From JBAPRR01 sp049281195 (GTDB lineage: Bacteria; Actinomycetota; Acidimicrobiia; Acidimicrobiales; CAVXTF01), in contig JBAPRR010000171.1 of the NCBI GenBank assembly GCA_049281195.1, positions 1 to 29,528 of the forward strand: a DNA stretch of 29,528 nt, written 5' to 3'. The translations under genes were made by a program, and so were the position numbers. Below the pieces are notes generated by a model. That model was not told the origin of the DNA and searched no databases. It worked only from the letters and a program-made list of their open reading frames with translations. Shown here piece by piece: positions 1 to 7,401 of this stretch (the stretch's first letter is position 1; each line of letters opens with the position of its first letter).

Positions 1-307
1 GCCGTGCTCCGCCTGTAAGCGACTCGGGAGCTTGTTCCACGATGTTGAAACCGAACATTCCCGCTTTCTCCAGCGCTTCGACCAGAGACGGGAACTCCAA
101 CTTGTAGATAGAGCGCAACCGGGGACCGAAGAAGTGGGGAAGGCGGAACTGGTTGACGCCGCGGCGCTCCCAGTCATCCCACGCTGCATCCGGTTCGGGA
201 ACAGGCGCTGCGTCACGTTCGAGCACGGTCACCTGGTGGCCGTCTGCCGCCAGAAGCATCGCTGTGGTGAGGCCACCGATACCGGCGCCTGTGACGATCA
301 CGTTCAT
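1..307 (-). CDS. FAD-dependent oxidoreductase, N-terminal part (runs off left edge)
   Basis: About 102 N-terminal residues of a flavoprotein are visible; the rest lies left of the window. The protein opens with a Rossmann dinucleotide-binding motif (VTGAGIGGLTTAMLLAADG) followed by the acidic end of strand 2 (VTVLERD), the classical FAD-binding beta-alpha-beta unit of aromatic-ring monooxygenases and related NAD(P)/FAD oxidoreductases. The ATG at 305-307 is preceded by GGGAGG at a good distance, so the start is well supported. The later stretch (GVNQFRLPHFFGPRLRSIY) resembles group A hydroxylase-like proteins but is too short to name a substrate. It is transcribed away from the ABC exporter genes, so 308-441 is a shared divergent promoter region. 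The family-level call is firm; the specific reaction is unknown. Confidence 0.8.
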   Translation of the reverse strand, partial: MNVIVTGAGIGGLTTAMLLAADGHQVTVLERDAAPVPEPDAAWDDWERRGVNQFRLPHFFGPRLRSIYKLEFPSLVEALEKAGMFGFNIVEQAPESLTGGAR

Positions 308-441
308 CGGGACCTCCCGATAACTACCTCTGTGCCGACCGTAGCAGCCGGCGGAGCGAGTGCACGAGCCAGCGAATAAGGATTGCTAGCTTCGTTCTAC
401 CGTCGAACGGGAGCGTTCGCACAATCAGACCAGGGACCTAA

Positions 442-1527
442 ATGCCGAGCATCGAGGTCAGTTCACTATCGAAACGCTTTGGCGATGTGGTCGCCGTCGA
501 TGATTTGAGCTTTTCGGCCAGCCCCGGCCACGTGACGGGTTTCCTGGGACCCAACGGTGCCGGGAAGACGACAACTCTTCGCTCGCTTTTAGGTCTGGTC
601 ACCCCGACTTCGGGCCGGGCTCTGATCAATGGAGTGGAGTACCGCGATCTGACTGATCCGGCGCGGGTCGTCGGTGCGGTTCTCGAGGCAACCGGGTTTC
701 ACCCCGGTAGAAGCGCGCGCAACCATCTCGAGATCCTGGCAACTCAATCCGGCGTTGCACACAAACGCGTCAAGGAGGTTCTCGACCTCGTCGGACTCGC
801 CGGCGACGGTGACCGGAGGGTGGGCGGGTTTTCCATGGGCATGCGCCAGAGGCTCGAGCTCGCGAGCGCCATGCTCGGCGAGCCCGAAGTGCTGATCCTG
901 GACGAGCCGGCGAACGGCCTCGACCCGCAGGGGATCGCATGGCTCCGGAGCTTCCTTCGCTGGTACGCGGGGGAAGGACGGATCGTCCTCGTCTCGTCGC
1001 ACCTTCTGGCCGAGGCCCAACAGACCGTGGACGAGGTCATCATCCTCACCCACGGTCGGCTGGCCACTCAGGGAAACCTCAAGCATCTGCTGGACAACGT
1101 GAAGACCGAGGTGCAGATCTCGACCACGCAGGCGCAGAGGCTCGTGGACGTGCTTTCGACAGCCGGCGTGGCGGTGACACGCCAGAGCGCCGAGACGGTG
1201 GTGGCGTCCGGCGCCGATGCGAAGGCCATCGGTCAGCTGATGGCCGACAACCGGATTCCGGTCTTCGCCATGTCGTCATCCGGTGAGTCGCTCGAGGAAT
1301 TGTTCTTCTCGCTCACAGAACAGGGGGGCCCTGAGTCACATTTGGGTTGGGGTGATCCGCAGGGAGCCTGGCTTCCACCGACGGGCGAGCCACCACCGCC
1401 GGCGCCTCAGGGTCCCGTCGTGCCGGCAGGAGTCACGATGCCACCGCCACCGCCCGCGGCCCAGAAGCAAAACCCGCCACCGCCACCTGCCGGTGAATCG
1501 GGCGGCGATCCTCCGACCGGGCGATGA
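442..1527 (+). CDS. ABC-2 type exporter ATP-binding protein with proline-rich C-terminal tail
   Basis: This 361-residue ATPase energises the permease encoded next to it. All ABC motifs are present: Walker A GPNGAGKTT at residues 36-44, signature FSMGMRQRLELA at 130-141, Walker B LILDEPANGLDP around 151-162 and the switch His187 in VSSHLL. The degenerate signature (SMGMRQR) is usual for drug- and antibiotic-export ATPases of the CcmA/DrrA type. Residues from about 295 onward form an unusual tail rich in Pro, Gly and Gln, including runs of five prolines, absent from most family members (roughly 300 residues); it is probably disordered and cytoplasmic. The ATG at 442 follows AGGGA. The stop overlaps the permease start (ATGA at 1524-1527), indicating coupled translation. 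The exported substrate cannot be told from sequence. Confidence 0.9.
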   Translation: MPSIEVSSLSKRFGDVVAVDDLSFSASPGHVTGFLGPNGAGKTTTLRSLLGLVTPTSGRALINGVEYRDLTDPARVVGAVLEATGFHPGRSARNHLEILATQSGVAHKRVKEVLDLVGLAGDGDRRVGGFSMGMRQRLELASAMLGEPEVLILDEPANGLDPQGIAWLRSFLRWYAGEGRIVLVSSHLLAEAQQTVDEVIILTHGRLATQGNLKHLLDNVKTEVQISTTQAQRLVDVLSTAGVAVTRQSAETVVASGADAKAIGQLMADNRIPVFAMSSSGESLEELFFSLTEQGGPESHLGWGDPQGAWLPPTGEPPPPAPQGPVVPAGVTMPPPPPAAQKQNPPPPPAGESGGDPPTGR

Positions 1528-2324
1528 ACGCTCTCGCCAGAACTCTCAGAGCGGAGGTCAGAAAACTCGTAACCATCCGCTCGACCTTCATAATCCTGGC
1601 GGTCGGCTTCGTTATCTCGATCGCGTTCGGCGCACTCGTCGCGTTCGCACCGAGACACGGTCGTCGGTCGTTCGGTGGGACGCCCATACTCCCGCCTCAC
1701 GGGTCAGCAAAGTGGTTCCTCGACTCCCTGGCCATCTTCGGGCAGTTCGCGCTTCCTCTGGCCCTGATCATCGGCGTGATGATGGTGACCGGCGAGTACA
1801 GGCACAAGACGGTGACCTCCACTTTCCTTGCCGAGCCCCGACGCACGATCGTTGTGGCGGGGAAACTCACGATCTCAGCTTTTGCGGGCTTTGCCGTCGG
1901 GATCACGAGCGCCGCAGGGGCTCTGGTCCTGGGGTTCATCCTCGTGGCCTCGAGCCACGGCACGGTTTCGCTCATGCTCACCCAGTACAAATCGGTCCTC
2001 GGGTATGTGGGTGCGGCCGCCCTCTACGCCGTCTATGGAGCAGGTCTCGGCGCTTTGCTCAAGAGCCAGATAGCCACTCTCATCGTCGGGCTCGGAGCAG
2101 ACCTGGTCGTCATCCCCGTCATCTCGGGGACGCTTCCTTCGGTGGCCCGATGGCTGCCGGGGGAAGCTGCGCAAGCCCTGGCCTCCGGAGTCCAGCGCTC
2201 AGGATTCGAGAACACGAACGTCAACCTGCTGCCATGGTGGGGAGGCGTTCTTATCCTGTTGGCCTGGGGCGTCGTCCTGGCAGGAGTGGGTGCGGCGATG
2301 TCGATCCGAAGGGACGTGACCTGA
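1524..2324 (+). CDS. ABC-2 type transporter permease
   Basis: A 266-residue integral membrane protein, the membrane half of the exporter whose ATPase is encoded immediately upstream with a 4-base ATGA overlap. About six hydrophobic segments can be seen: residues ~20-45, ~70-95 (FGQFALPLALIIGVMMVTGEY), ~105-140, ~150-170, ~175-200 and ~235-258. The sequence GEYRHKTVTSTFL after the second helix is the typical cytoplasmic loop of ABC-2 permeases (GEyr.gTv..tL), which supports the family call. The protein ends in a short basic tail (SIRRDVT). The pair could export a drug, peptide or lipid; nothing links it directly to the sterol genes apart from position. Confidence 0.88.
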   Translation: MNALARTLRAEVRKLVTIRSTFIILAVGFVISIAFGALVAFAPRHGRRSFGGTPILPPHGSAKWFLDSLAIFGQFALPLALIIGVMMVTGEYRHKTVTSTFLAEPRRTIVVAGKLTISAFAGFAVGITSAAGALVLGFILVASSHGTVSLMLTQYKSVLGYVGAAALYAVYGAGLGALLKSQIATLIVGLGADLVVIPVISGTLPSVARWLPGEAAQALASGVQRSGFENTNVNLLPWWGGVLILLAWGVVLAGVGAAMSIRRDVT

Positions 2325-2334
2325 GCTGCTGGCA

Positions 2335-2360
2335 GAAAAGTGAAATCTGTTCTACTTTTC
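2335..2360. promoter_or_regulatory. Candidate KstR-like operator inside an inverted repeat, before the DUF35/Ltp operon
   Basis: In the 67-base gap between the exporter permease and the first DUF35 gene, TGAAATCTGTTCTA (2341-2354) fits the mycobacterial KstR consensus TNNAACNNGTTNNA with one mismatch (T instead of C at position 6). It sits between perfect 7-base inverted arms GAAAAGT (2335-2341) and ACTTTTC (2354-2360). The site lies about 40 bases before the ATG at 2392, a sensible place for a repressor. The KstR consensus is known from mycobacteria and rhodococci; its use in this organism is inference, and a match this short can arise by chance. Confidence 0.4.
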
Positions 2361-2391
2361 GGAGCCGTCCGCGTCCCGGAGCAGGAGAGCG

Positions 2392-2850
2392 ATGGCAGAC
2401 AACGAAGTCCTGCGAGCGCCACATGTGCTCGAGTTTCCGTACAAGCGCTCGGTCGGTCCCATAATCGGTGGGTTCTTGACCGGCCTGCGCGACGGCCGCA
2501 TCCTTGGAGCCCGAACACCTTCAGGGAAGGTGGTGGTCCCACCTACTGAGTACGACCCTGAGACCTCCGAAGAAGTGGACCCGGAACTGGTCGAGGTGGG
2601 GCCGGGCGGGGTGGTCACCAGCTGGGCGTGGACCGATCACCCTCACGCCGATCAACCCCTGGGAACGCCGTTCGCCTGGGCTTTGATCCAGCTCGATGGC
2701 GCCGACACAGCCATGCTCCACGCGCTCGACAGCGGTTCCTCCGATAGGTGCTCGACGGGGATGCGGGTGACCGCCAGGTTCAGACCCGATGGCGAGCGGA
2801 TCGGCAGGATCCAGGACATCGAATGCTTCGTACCGGAGGAGAACTCGTGA
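2392..2850 (+). CDS. DUF35 OB-fold protein without zinc-ribbon cysteines
   Basis: This 152-residue protein has the layout of DUF35 acyl-CoA-associated OB-fold proteins: an N-terminal helix that packs on a thiolase partner (GGFLTGLRDGRILGARTP), a VVPP motif at 48-51, and a C-terminal OB barrel (GVVTSWAW... FAWALIQLDGADTAMLHAL... GMRVTARFRP). The rubredoxin-like zinc ribbon normally seen between helix and barrel is missing: where CxxC is expected (residues 41-44) the protein has RTPS. DUF35 proteins bind SCP2-thiolase-like partners, as in ChsH2-Ltp2 of steroid side-chain degradation. It overlaps the next DUF35 gene by GTGA, and the two together match the length of the single two-domain protein Rv3521 as I recall it. 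The ATG is chosen because GGAG lies just ahead of it. Confidence 0.8.
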   Translation: MADNEVLRAPHVLEFPYKRSVGPIIGGFLTGLRDGRILGARTPSGKVVVPPTEYDPETSEEVDPELVEVGPGGVVTSWAWTDHPHADQPLGTPFAWALIQLDGADTAMLHALDSGSSDRCSTGMRVTARFRPDGERIGRIQDIECFVPEENS

Positions 2851-3350
2851 GTGAAGAAGGGGCACGGGGCGATGTGACGATGCTGGAGACGCCCATCAAG
2901 ATCGACTTCGATTTCACTGCCGGCCAGGCGCAGTCGAGATTTCTGCGTGGTCTCGAGAACGGCAAGTTCTTCGGTCAGCGCTGCCCTGTCTGCTCGAAGG
3001 TGTACGTGCCGCCGCGTGGATCGTGTCCTACAGACGGAGTGTTCCTGGCAGAAGACGTCGAGCTCGGAAACGCCGGAACCGTGACGACGTACTGCGTCGT
3101 GAACGTGCCGTTCCAGGGACAGTCGATCGAGATCCCTTATATATGCGCGCAGATCCTTCTCGACGGGGCGAACCTCAGCTTCATGGGTCTGATCCAGGAG
3201 ATCCCCGCCGATCAGGTGGAGATGGGCCTGCGCGTCGAGGCGGTGTGGAAGGACCGCTCCGAATGGGGGCCGACGATGGCATCGGTGAGGTACTTCAGGC
3301 CGAACGGCGAACCCAACGCGGACTACGAGTCGTACAAGGAGTACCTGTGA
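2847..3350 (+). CDS. DUF35 OB-fold protein with zinc ribbon
   Basis: The start is GTG at 2847, overlapping the previous stop (GTGA) and preceded by GGAGGA at 2835-2840, giving 167 residues. After an acidic leader comes the partner-binding helix (QSRFLRGLENGKFFGQRC), then a zinc ribbon C46-x2-C49...C60 followed by an OB barrel (GTVTTYCVVNVPFQGQSIEIPYICAQILLDG). The fourth ribbon ligand, usually Cys (CPxC), is Asp63 here (SCPTDG), so metal binding may be altered. Members of this family deliver or position acyl-CoA substrates for thiolase-like aldolases. Position between another DUF35 gene and two Ltp-type genes, with stop/start overlaps on both sides (GTGA, TGATG), makes a stable complex with those products likely. 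The exact substrate is inference. Confidence 0.85.
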   Translation: MSEEGARGDVTMLETPIKIDFDFTAGQAQSRFLRGLENGKFFGQRCPVCSKVYVPPRGSCPTDGVFLAEDVELGNAGTVTTYCVVNVPFQGQSIEIPYICAQILLDGANLSFMGLIQEIPADQVEMGLRVEAVWKDRSEWGPTMASVRYFRPNGEPNADYESYKEYL

Positions 3351-4447
3351 TGGCGAAGAATCCACGCCCTGTCGCCATCGTCTCATTCGCTCAAGCCGAC
3401 AACGTCCGCCGCGAGGAGTATCGAAACGAAGTCGAGACCCTGCTGCCGGTGGTAACCGAAGTGCTCGGTAAGGTCGGTCTGACCAAGAACGACATGGAGT
3501 TCGTCTGCTCGGGCAGCACCGACTACCTCGTCGGCGCGCCGTTCAGCTTCGTCGCTGCACTCGACGCCGTCGGTGCGTGGCCGCCACTTCGGGAATCACA
3601 CGTGGAGATGGACGGCGCGTTCGCTCTACACGAGGCGTGGCTCATGCTTCAGTCCGGGGACGCGGACACTGCTCTGGTCTACAGCTTCGGGCGGTCGTCT
3701 CATTGTGAGCTCGATCGGGTCCTCGCTCTTCAACTCGACCCTTATTACATGGCTCCTCTGTGGCCCGACCCGGTTGCAGTCGCCGCGCTACAAGCCAGGG
3801 AGCTGATCGACTCGGGGAAGGCGACCGAGGAGGACTTCGCCAAGGTCGCAGAACGGAACCGGAAAGCCGCCACGAGCAATCCGTCGGCCCAGAAGGCCCC
3901 GCAGATGAGCGTGTCGGAAATGCTGGCCGAGGACTACATCGTCTCGCCGTTGCGCCGTCATGCCGTCCCGCCCATCACAGACGGCGCGGCCGCGATCGTG
4001 CTCGTAGCGGAGGACAGGGCGCGCCAACTCTGCTCGAACCCGGCCTGGATCCTCGGAGTCGATCACCGCATCGAGACGCATTCGATAGGAGCCAGGGACC
4101 TGACGGAGTCGCCGTCGACCCGGTTGGCGGCCGTTGGTGCCGGGCTAGATAACGGTGCCGCGGCGCAGGTCGATGTGGCCGAGATCCACGCCCCGTTCGC
4201 TCACCAGGAGATCATCGTTACCTCGGCGCTCGGGATCGATCCCGATGCTGGAAAAGTGAACGTCAATCCGTCGGGTGGAGCGAGCAATGCCAACGCGATG
4301 ATGGTCGCAGGACTGATCCGCATCGGGGAAGCGGCCAACCGTGTGATGGACGGCTCGGCTAAAAGGGCCTTGGCTCACGCCACGTCAGGCCCGTGTCTGC
4401 AACAGAACCTGATCTGCTCGTTGGCCGACAACCCAGGGGGTGCCTGA
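3350..4447 (+). CDS. SCP2-thiolase-like protein (Ltp4-type), lacking thiolase catalytic residues
   Basis: This 365-residue protein has the thiolase fold of lipid-transfer-protein (Ltp/SCP-x) type enzymes: an N-terminal half with DTALVYSFGRSS, a central DGAAAIVLVAEDRA and the C-terminal NPSGGASNANAMMVAGLIR. The nucleophilic Cys position of SCP2 thiolase (NNCATGSTAL) is occupied by Glu86 in the equivalent HVEMDGAFAL, and the GHPxGATG histidine region reads ASNANAMMV, so Claisen chemistry is unlikely. Related Ltp2 proteins work with DUF35 partners as retro-aldolases on steroid side chains. The ATG at 3350 overlaps the preceding TGA (TGATG), and the gene overlaps the next by one base. Length and order resemble mycobacterial ltp4 (Rv3522), which I cite from memory. 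It may be the non-catalytic half of a heteromeric complex. Confidence 0.85.
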   Translation: MAKNPRPVAIVSFAQADNVRREEYRNEVETLLPVVTEVLGKVGLTKNDMEFVCSGSTDYLVGAPFSFVAALDAVGAWPPLRESHVEMDGAFALHEAWLMLQSGDADTALVYSFGRSSHCELDRVLALQLDPYYMAPLWPDPVAVAALQARELIDSGKATEEDFAKVAERNRKAATSNPSAQKAPQMSVSEMLAEDYIVSPLRRHAVPPITDGAAAIVLVAEDRARQLCSNPAWILGVDHRIETHSIGARDLTESPSTRLAAVGAGLDNGAAAQVDVAEIHAPFAHQEIIVTSALGIDPDAGKVNVNPSGGASNANAMMVAGLIRIGEAANRVMDGSAKRALAHATSGPCLQQNLICSLADNPGGA

Positions 4448-5604
4448 TGGCTGAGCGTTGCGCGGTTGTCGGTGCCGGCCAGACCAAGTGCACCGCGGCT
4501 CGTACCGATGTGTCGATAGCAGGGCTGGTCCGTGAGGCGGCTGTGCGTGCCCTCGAGGACGCGTCGATGGACTGGTCGGATATCGACGCGGTCGTGATCG
4601 GCAAGGCGCCGGACATGTTCGAGGGCGTCATGATGCCGGAGCTATATCTGGCACCCGCTCTCGGAGCAGTCGGAAAACCGATGATCAGGGTTCACACAGC
4701 CGGTTCAGTCGGTGGCTCCACGGCGATCGTGGCTGCGCACCTCGTTACGTCCGGAGTGCACAGAAGGGTGTTGACCGTGGCGTTCGAGAAGCAGTCGGAC
4801 TCGAACGCCATGTGGGCCCTGTCTGTTCCCCAACCGTTCTCCGCTCCTCTGCTGGCCGGCGCGGGCGGTTACTTCGCACCGATCATCCGGGCGTACATCA
4901 GGCGCTCCAACGCTCCAGACGACATCGGGATCAAAGTCGCGGTGAAGGATAGGAAGCACGCCCTCAAGAACCCCTATGCACACCTTCACATGGACGACAT
5001 CTCGTTCGAGAAGGTCCGCGACTCGGTGATGTTGTGGGATCCTCTGCGGTTTTTGGAGGTCTGCCCCTCGTCTGACGGAGCCGCTGCACTCGTCCTGGCC
5101 TCAGAAGACGTGGCTGATTCGTATACCAATCCGGCGTGGATCCACGGCATGGCCATGCGCTCCGAGCCGACGATGTTCGCGGGGCGTGATCAGGTGAGCC
5201 CGCAAGCATCTAAGGATTGTGCGGCCGATCTGTACGCGCAGGCCGGGATCACCAATCCGCGGAAAGACTTCCAGGTGGCCGAGGTGTACGTGCCGTTCAG
5301 CTGGTACGAGCCGATGTGGCTCGAAAGCCTTGGTTTCGCCCCGGAAGGCGAGGGGTGGAAGCTGACCGATGAGGGCGCTACGTCGCTCGACGGTGGAGAC
5401 ATCCCGTGGAACGCGTCCGGCGGCGTTCTTTCCTCCAATCCGATCGGCGCATCCGGCATGCTCCGCTTTTTGGAGTCGGCTCTCCAGGCACGGGGACTTG
5501 CGGGCGACCATCAGGTCGACGGAGTCAGAAGGGCGCTCGGGCACGCATACGGCGGCGGGTCTCAATACTTTTCGATGTGGGTGGTCGGCGCCGACAAGCC
5601 GTGA
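4447..5604 (+). CDS. SCP2-thiolase-like protein (Ltp3-type), probable acyl-CoA aldolase
   Basis: This 385-residue protein is a second thiolase-fold member, better conserved than its upstream neighbour. It begins CAVVGAGQTKCTAART, typical of Ltp proteins, and carries VHTAGSVGGSTAI around residue 87, where Ser87 replaces the thiolase nucleophile, and WNASGGVLSSNPIGASGM at 321-338, where Asn331 replaces the histidine of GHPxGATG. These substitutions are those of the Ltp2/Ltp3/Ltp4 clade, whose characterised members cleave beta-hydroxyacyl-CoA side chains of steroids by aldol chemistry with a DUF35 partner. The ATG overlaps the previous stop (TGATG) and an AGGGGG stretch precedes it. Its own stop overlaps the methyltransferase start (GTGA). 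Pathway assignment rests on family and neighbourhood, not on direct substrate evidence. Confidence 0.87.
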   Translation: MAERCAVVGAGQTKCTAARTDVSIAGLVREAAVRALEDASMDWSDIDAVVIGKAPDMFEGVMMPELYLAPALGAVGKPMIRVHTAGSVGGSTAIVAAHLVTSGVHRRVLTVAFEKQSDSNAMWALSVPQPFSAPLLAGAGGYFAPIIRAYIRRSNAPDDIGIKVAVKDRKHALKNPYAHLHMDDISFEKVRDSVMLWDPLRFLEVCPSSDGAAALVLASEDVADSYTNPAWIHGMAMRSEPTMFAGRDQVSPQASKDCAADLYAQAGITNPRKDFQVAEVYVPFSWYEPMWLESLGFAPEGEGWKLTDEGATSLDGGDIPWNASGGVLSSNPIGASGMLRFLESALQARGLAGDHQVDGVRRALGHAYGGGSQYFSMWVVGADKP

Positions 5605-6203
5605 CCGTCCCCAGTGTCCCGGGCGGGGACTTCGAGGCCATATACGCCGGGACTCCTCCGTGGGACATTGGGCGTCCCCAGAATTCTTTCGTCCGGCTGG
5701 CCGAGTCAGGTGGGATCGAAGGAAGAGTGCTCGACGTCGGTTGTGGGACCGGTGAGCACGCTCTGCTCGCGGCCGGGTTGGGACTCGAGGTGACCGGTGT
5801 CGACATGGCGCCGAGTGCCATCCGTCAAGCCACCGAGAAAGCAACCGAACGTCACCTAGCCGCTCACTTCGTCGAGGGCAACGCGCTCGCCCTCGACGAA
5901 ACGATCCACGGACCGTTCGATACGGTCCTCGACTGCGGATTGTTCCACCTCTTCAGCGACGACGAACGTCCCGTATTCGTCGACAACCTGAGGTCGGTGA
6001 CGGCTCGCGGCGGCAGCTATCACATGCTCTGCTTCAGTGAGCTCCAACCCGGCGAATGGGGACCGCGCCGTGTGACACAGGGCGAGATCAGAGCGGCCTT
6101 TGCCGACGGATGGATAGTCAACTCCATCGAACCGGCGGTTCTCGAGATAACGATCAGCCCTGATGGCGCACGCGCCTGGTTTGCTTTCCTGACCAAGCGC
6201 TGA
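5601..6203 (+). CDS. Class I SAM-dependent methyltransferase
   Basis: A 200-residue methyltransferase. The N-terminal YAGTPPWDIGRPQ is characteristic of small-molecule thiol or thiopurine-like methyltransferase families; motif I VLDVGCGTGEHA lies at residues 43-54, followed by the acidic strand-2 end VTGVDMAPSAI (Asp68) and the motif FDTVLDCGLFHLF. These bind S-adenosylmethionine. The methyl acceptor cannot be read from sequence. The GTG start at 5601 overlaps the stop of the Ltp gene (GTGA), and no other start gives the conserved N-terminus without running into that gene, so it is translated as the last member of the DUF35/Ltp operon. Whether it acts in the same pathway is open. It ends 25 bases before the convergent Mce-associated gene. 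Confidence 0.87.
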   Translation: MTVPSVPGGDFEAIYAGTPPWDIGRPQNSFVRLAESGGIEGRVLDVGCGTGEHALLAAGLGLEVTGVDMAPSAIRQATEKATERHLAAHFVEGNALALDETIHGPFDTVLDCGLFHLFSDDERPVFVDNLRSVTARGGSYHMLCFSELQPGEWGPRRVTQGEIRAAFADGWIVNSIEPAVLEITISPDGARAWFAFLTKR

Positions 6204-6227
6204 GGCAGCTCCGCTGGTCGCGCGTCC

Positions 6228-7205
6228 CTACAGCTCGGTCACGTTGCTGATCAACCACTTGCCGTTTACGTGCGACAGGTTCATCAACAACTGATTTCGA
6301 TCGGTGGTCGAATTCTTCTCGACCGAGTTTTTGACCTTCTGATCGACGAGCAGGAGGACCGTCGCGCTGGTGGCGGTGGCAGACACGATTCCGGCGGACA
6401 CGATGCTGGCGGTTGCCGATGCGTGGTACTTGACCAGAGTGGACTTGAGAGCGTTGCTCGATAGCAAGAAGTTGTGCTGGAACGCCGGGGTCGAATTGGA
6501 CTCCACTACTGCGAAGTCATGGGTCAGGTTCTGGTACGTGTACCCGGCCATCTCCGCGGCGTAGGTGCGAGCCGATGCGAGCGCGCTCGTACGAGCGCCT
6601 TCGAGCGAGCTTTTGCTCGAGAGACTGATGCTGGTGAGTATCAGAGCCACAACAAGCGCGGCCGCAATCACAGAGACGATCAAAGTGGCATAGGTGAACC
6701 CGAATCTGCCCACCTTGGCCCGCTTCGTTGCCGAACCGGTCTCTGTGGTCCCCTGCTCTTCTGGGAATTCGGTTACGTCTTCGACGTCCTCGACCGGGTC
6801 GGCGAACTCGACATCGTCGGATTGCTCGACGATCTCGGATAACGACGATTTCTTTGAAGCCGAGGACTTCTTCTCCCCGGTCGATTTCTTCGCTGCGGAC
6901 TTCTTGAGTGACGTCTTCTGCTGCTTCTTCGGCGCTGCAACTTCGTCGGCCGGCGGATTGGTCACTTCTTCTGCGATCTGCGCCCAAAGCCCCGCGGCTG
7001 AGCCGTGCCCGTTCAACTTGCGCTCGTCCGATTTCGGCACTGCCTTCTGGGCTTTCGCCACCTTGGGAGCCTTGTAACCGGGCGTGTGACCACTACCGTC
7101 GCGCTTGGAGGGCGCGCCGTCCAGGTGATCAAGCTCCTCCAGTTCAAGTTCCAGGTCTGCGTCGACGCCGGGTCTTGAACCGTTTCTGCGCATAACTTCA
7201 GTCAT
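6228..7205 (-). CDS. Mce-associated membrane protein with long disordered N-terminus
   Basis: The protein (325 residues from the ATG at 7205, preceded by GGGGAG) has three parts: residues 1-165 are low-complexity and charged, with Lys/Ser-rich repeats (KKSAAKKS, KKSSASKKSS) then an acidic stretch (DDVEFADPVEDVEDV); residues ~171-193 form one transmembrane helix; residues 200-325 form an extracytoplasmic domain like those of Mce-associated (Mas/VirB8- or NTF2-like) proteins, with paired blocks SARTYAAEMAGYTYQNL, FLLSSNALKSTLVKYHA and the C-terminal VNGKWLISNVTEL. Such proteins are thought to stabilise Mce complexes. The gene is divergent from the MceG-type ATPase and 4 kb away from mceF, so it is physically separate from the main operon. 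The long charged N-terminus is cytoplasmic if topology is N-in. Confidence 0.78.
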   Translation of the reverse strand: MTEVMRRNGSRPGVDADLELELEELDHLDGAPSKRDGSGHTPGYKAPKVAKAQKAVPKSDERKLNGHGSAAGLWAQIAEEVTNPPADEVAAPKKQQKTSLKKSAAKKSTGEKKSSASKKSSLSEIVEQSDDVEFADPVEDVEDVTEFPEEQGTTETGSATKRAKVGRFGFTYATLIVSVIAAALVVALILTSISLSSKSSLEGARTSALASARTYAAEMAGYTYQNLTHDFAVVESNSTPAFQHNFLLSSNALKSTLVKYHASATASIVSAGIVSATATSATVLLLVDQKVKNSVEKNSTTDRNQLLMNLSHVNGKWLISNVTEL

Positions 7206-7401
7206 TGATCTGACTCCCCATTTCCGATCGGGCCCCGAGCAGTAATGCGGGACCGGCCCCACCGAATACATGCCCGCAAATGCACAAGCCTCAAACGCTG
7301 AGAGAAATTCCCAGGTTGCGGGTATAGAGGTGCGAAGGCTCGCGAGGTGCAAGACGGCGGTATCTCGTAGGCTTCTGGTGCGCCAAAAGGGGAGAGTGTG
7401 A
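7206..7401. promoter_or_regulatory. Divergent promoter region between the Mce-associated gene and the MceG-type ATPase
   Basis: About 195 bases separate two divergent starts, so promoters for both must lie here. A TATAGA-like -10 candidate for the rightward gene is at 7323-7328, but no clear -35 partner can be assigned. Ribosome-binding sites are visible at both ends (GGGGAG for the leftward gene, AGGGGAGAG for the rightward one). No convincing operator palindrome was seen. Confidence 0.4.

Noticed and set aside
393..409. CGTTC...GAACG inverted repeat and a GTTCTA half-site before the ABC exporter genes
   Set aside because: Five-base arms and one KstR-like half-site only; the other half does not match, so this is no better than chance.
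1283..2464. A 393-codon rightward open frame over the ABC permease gene
   Set aside because: Arg/Ser-rich shadow of the real ABC-2 permease in another frame; high-GC sequence keeps the alternative frame open and no domain is seen.
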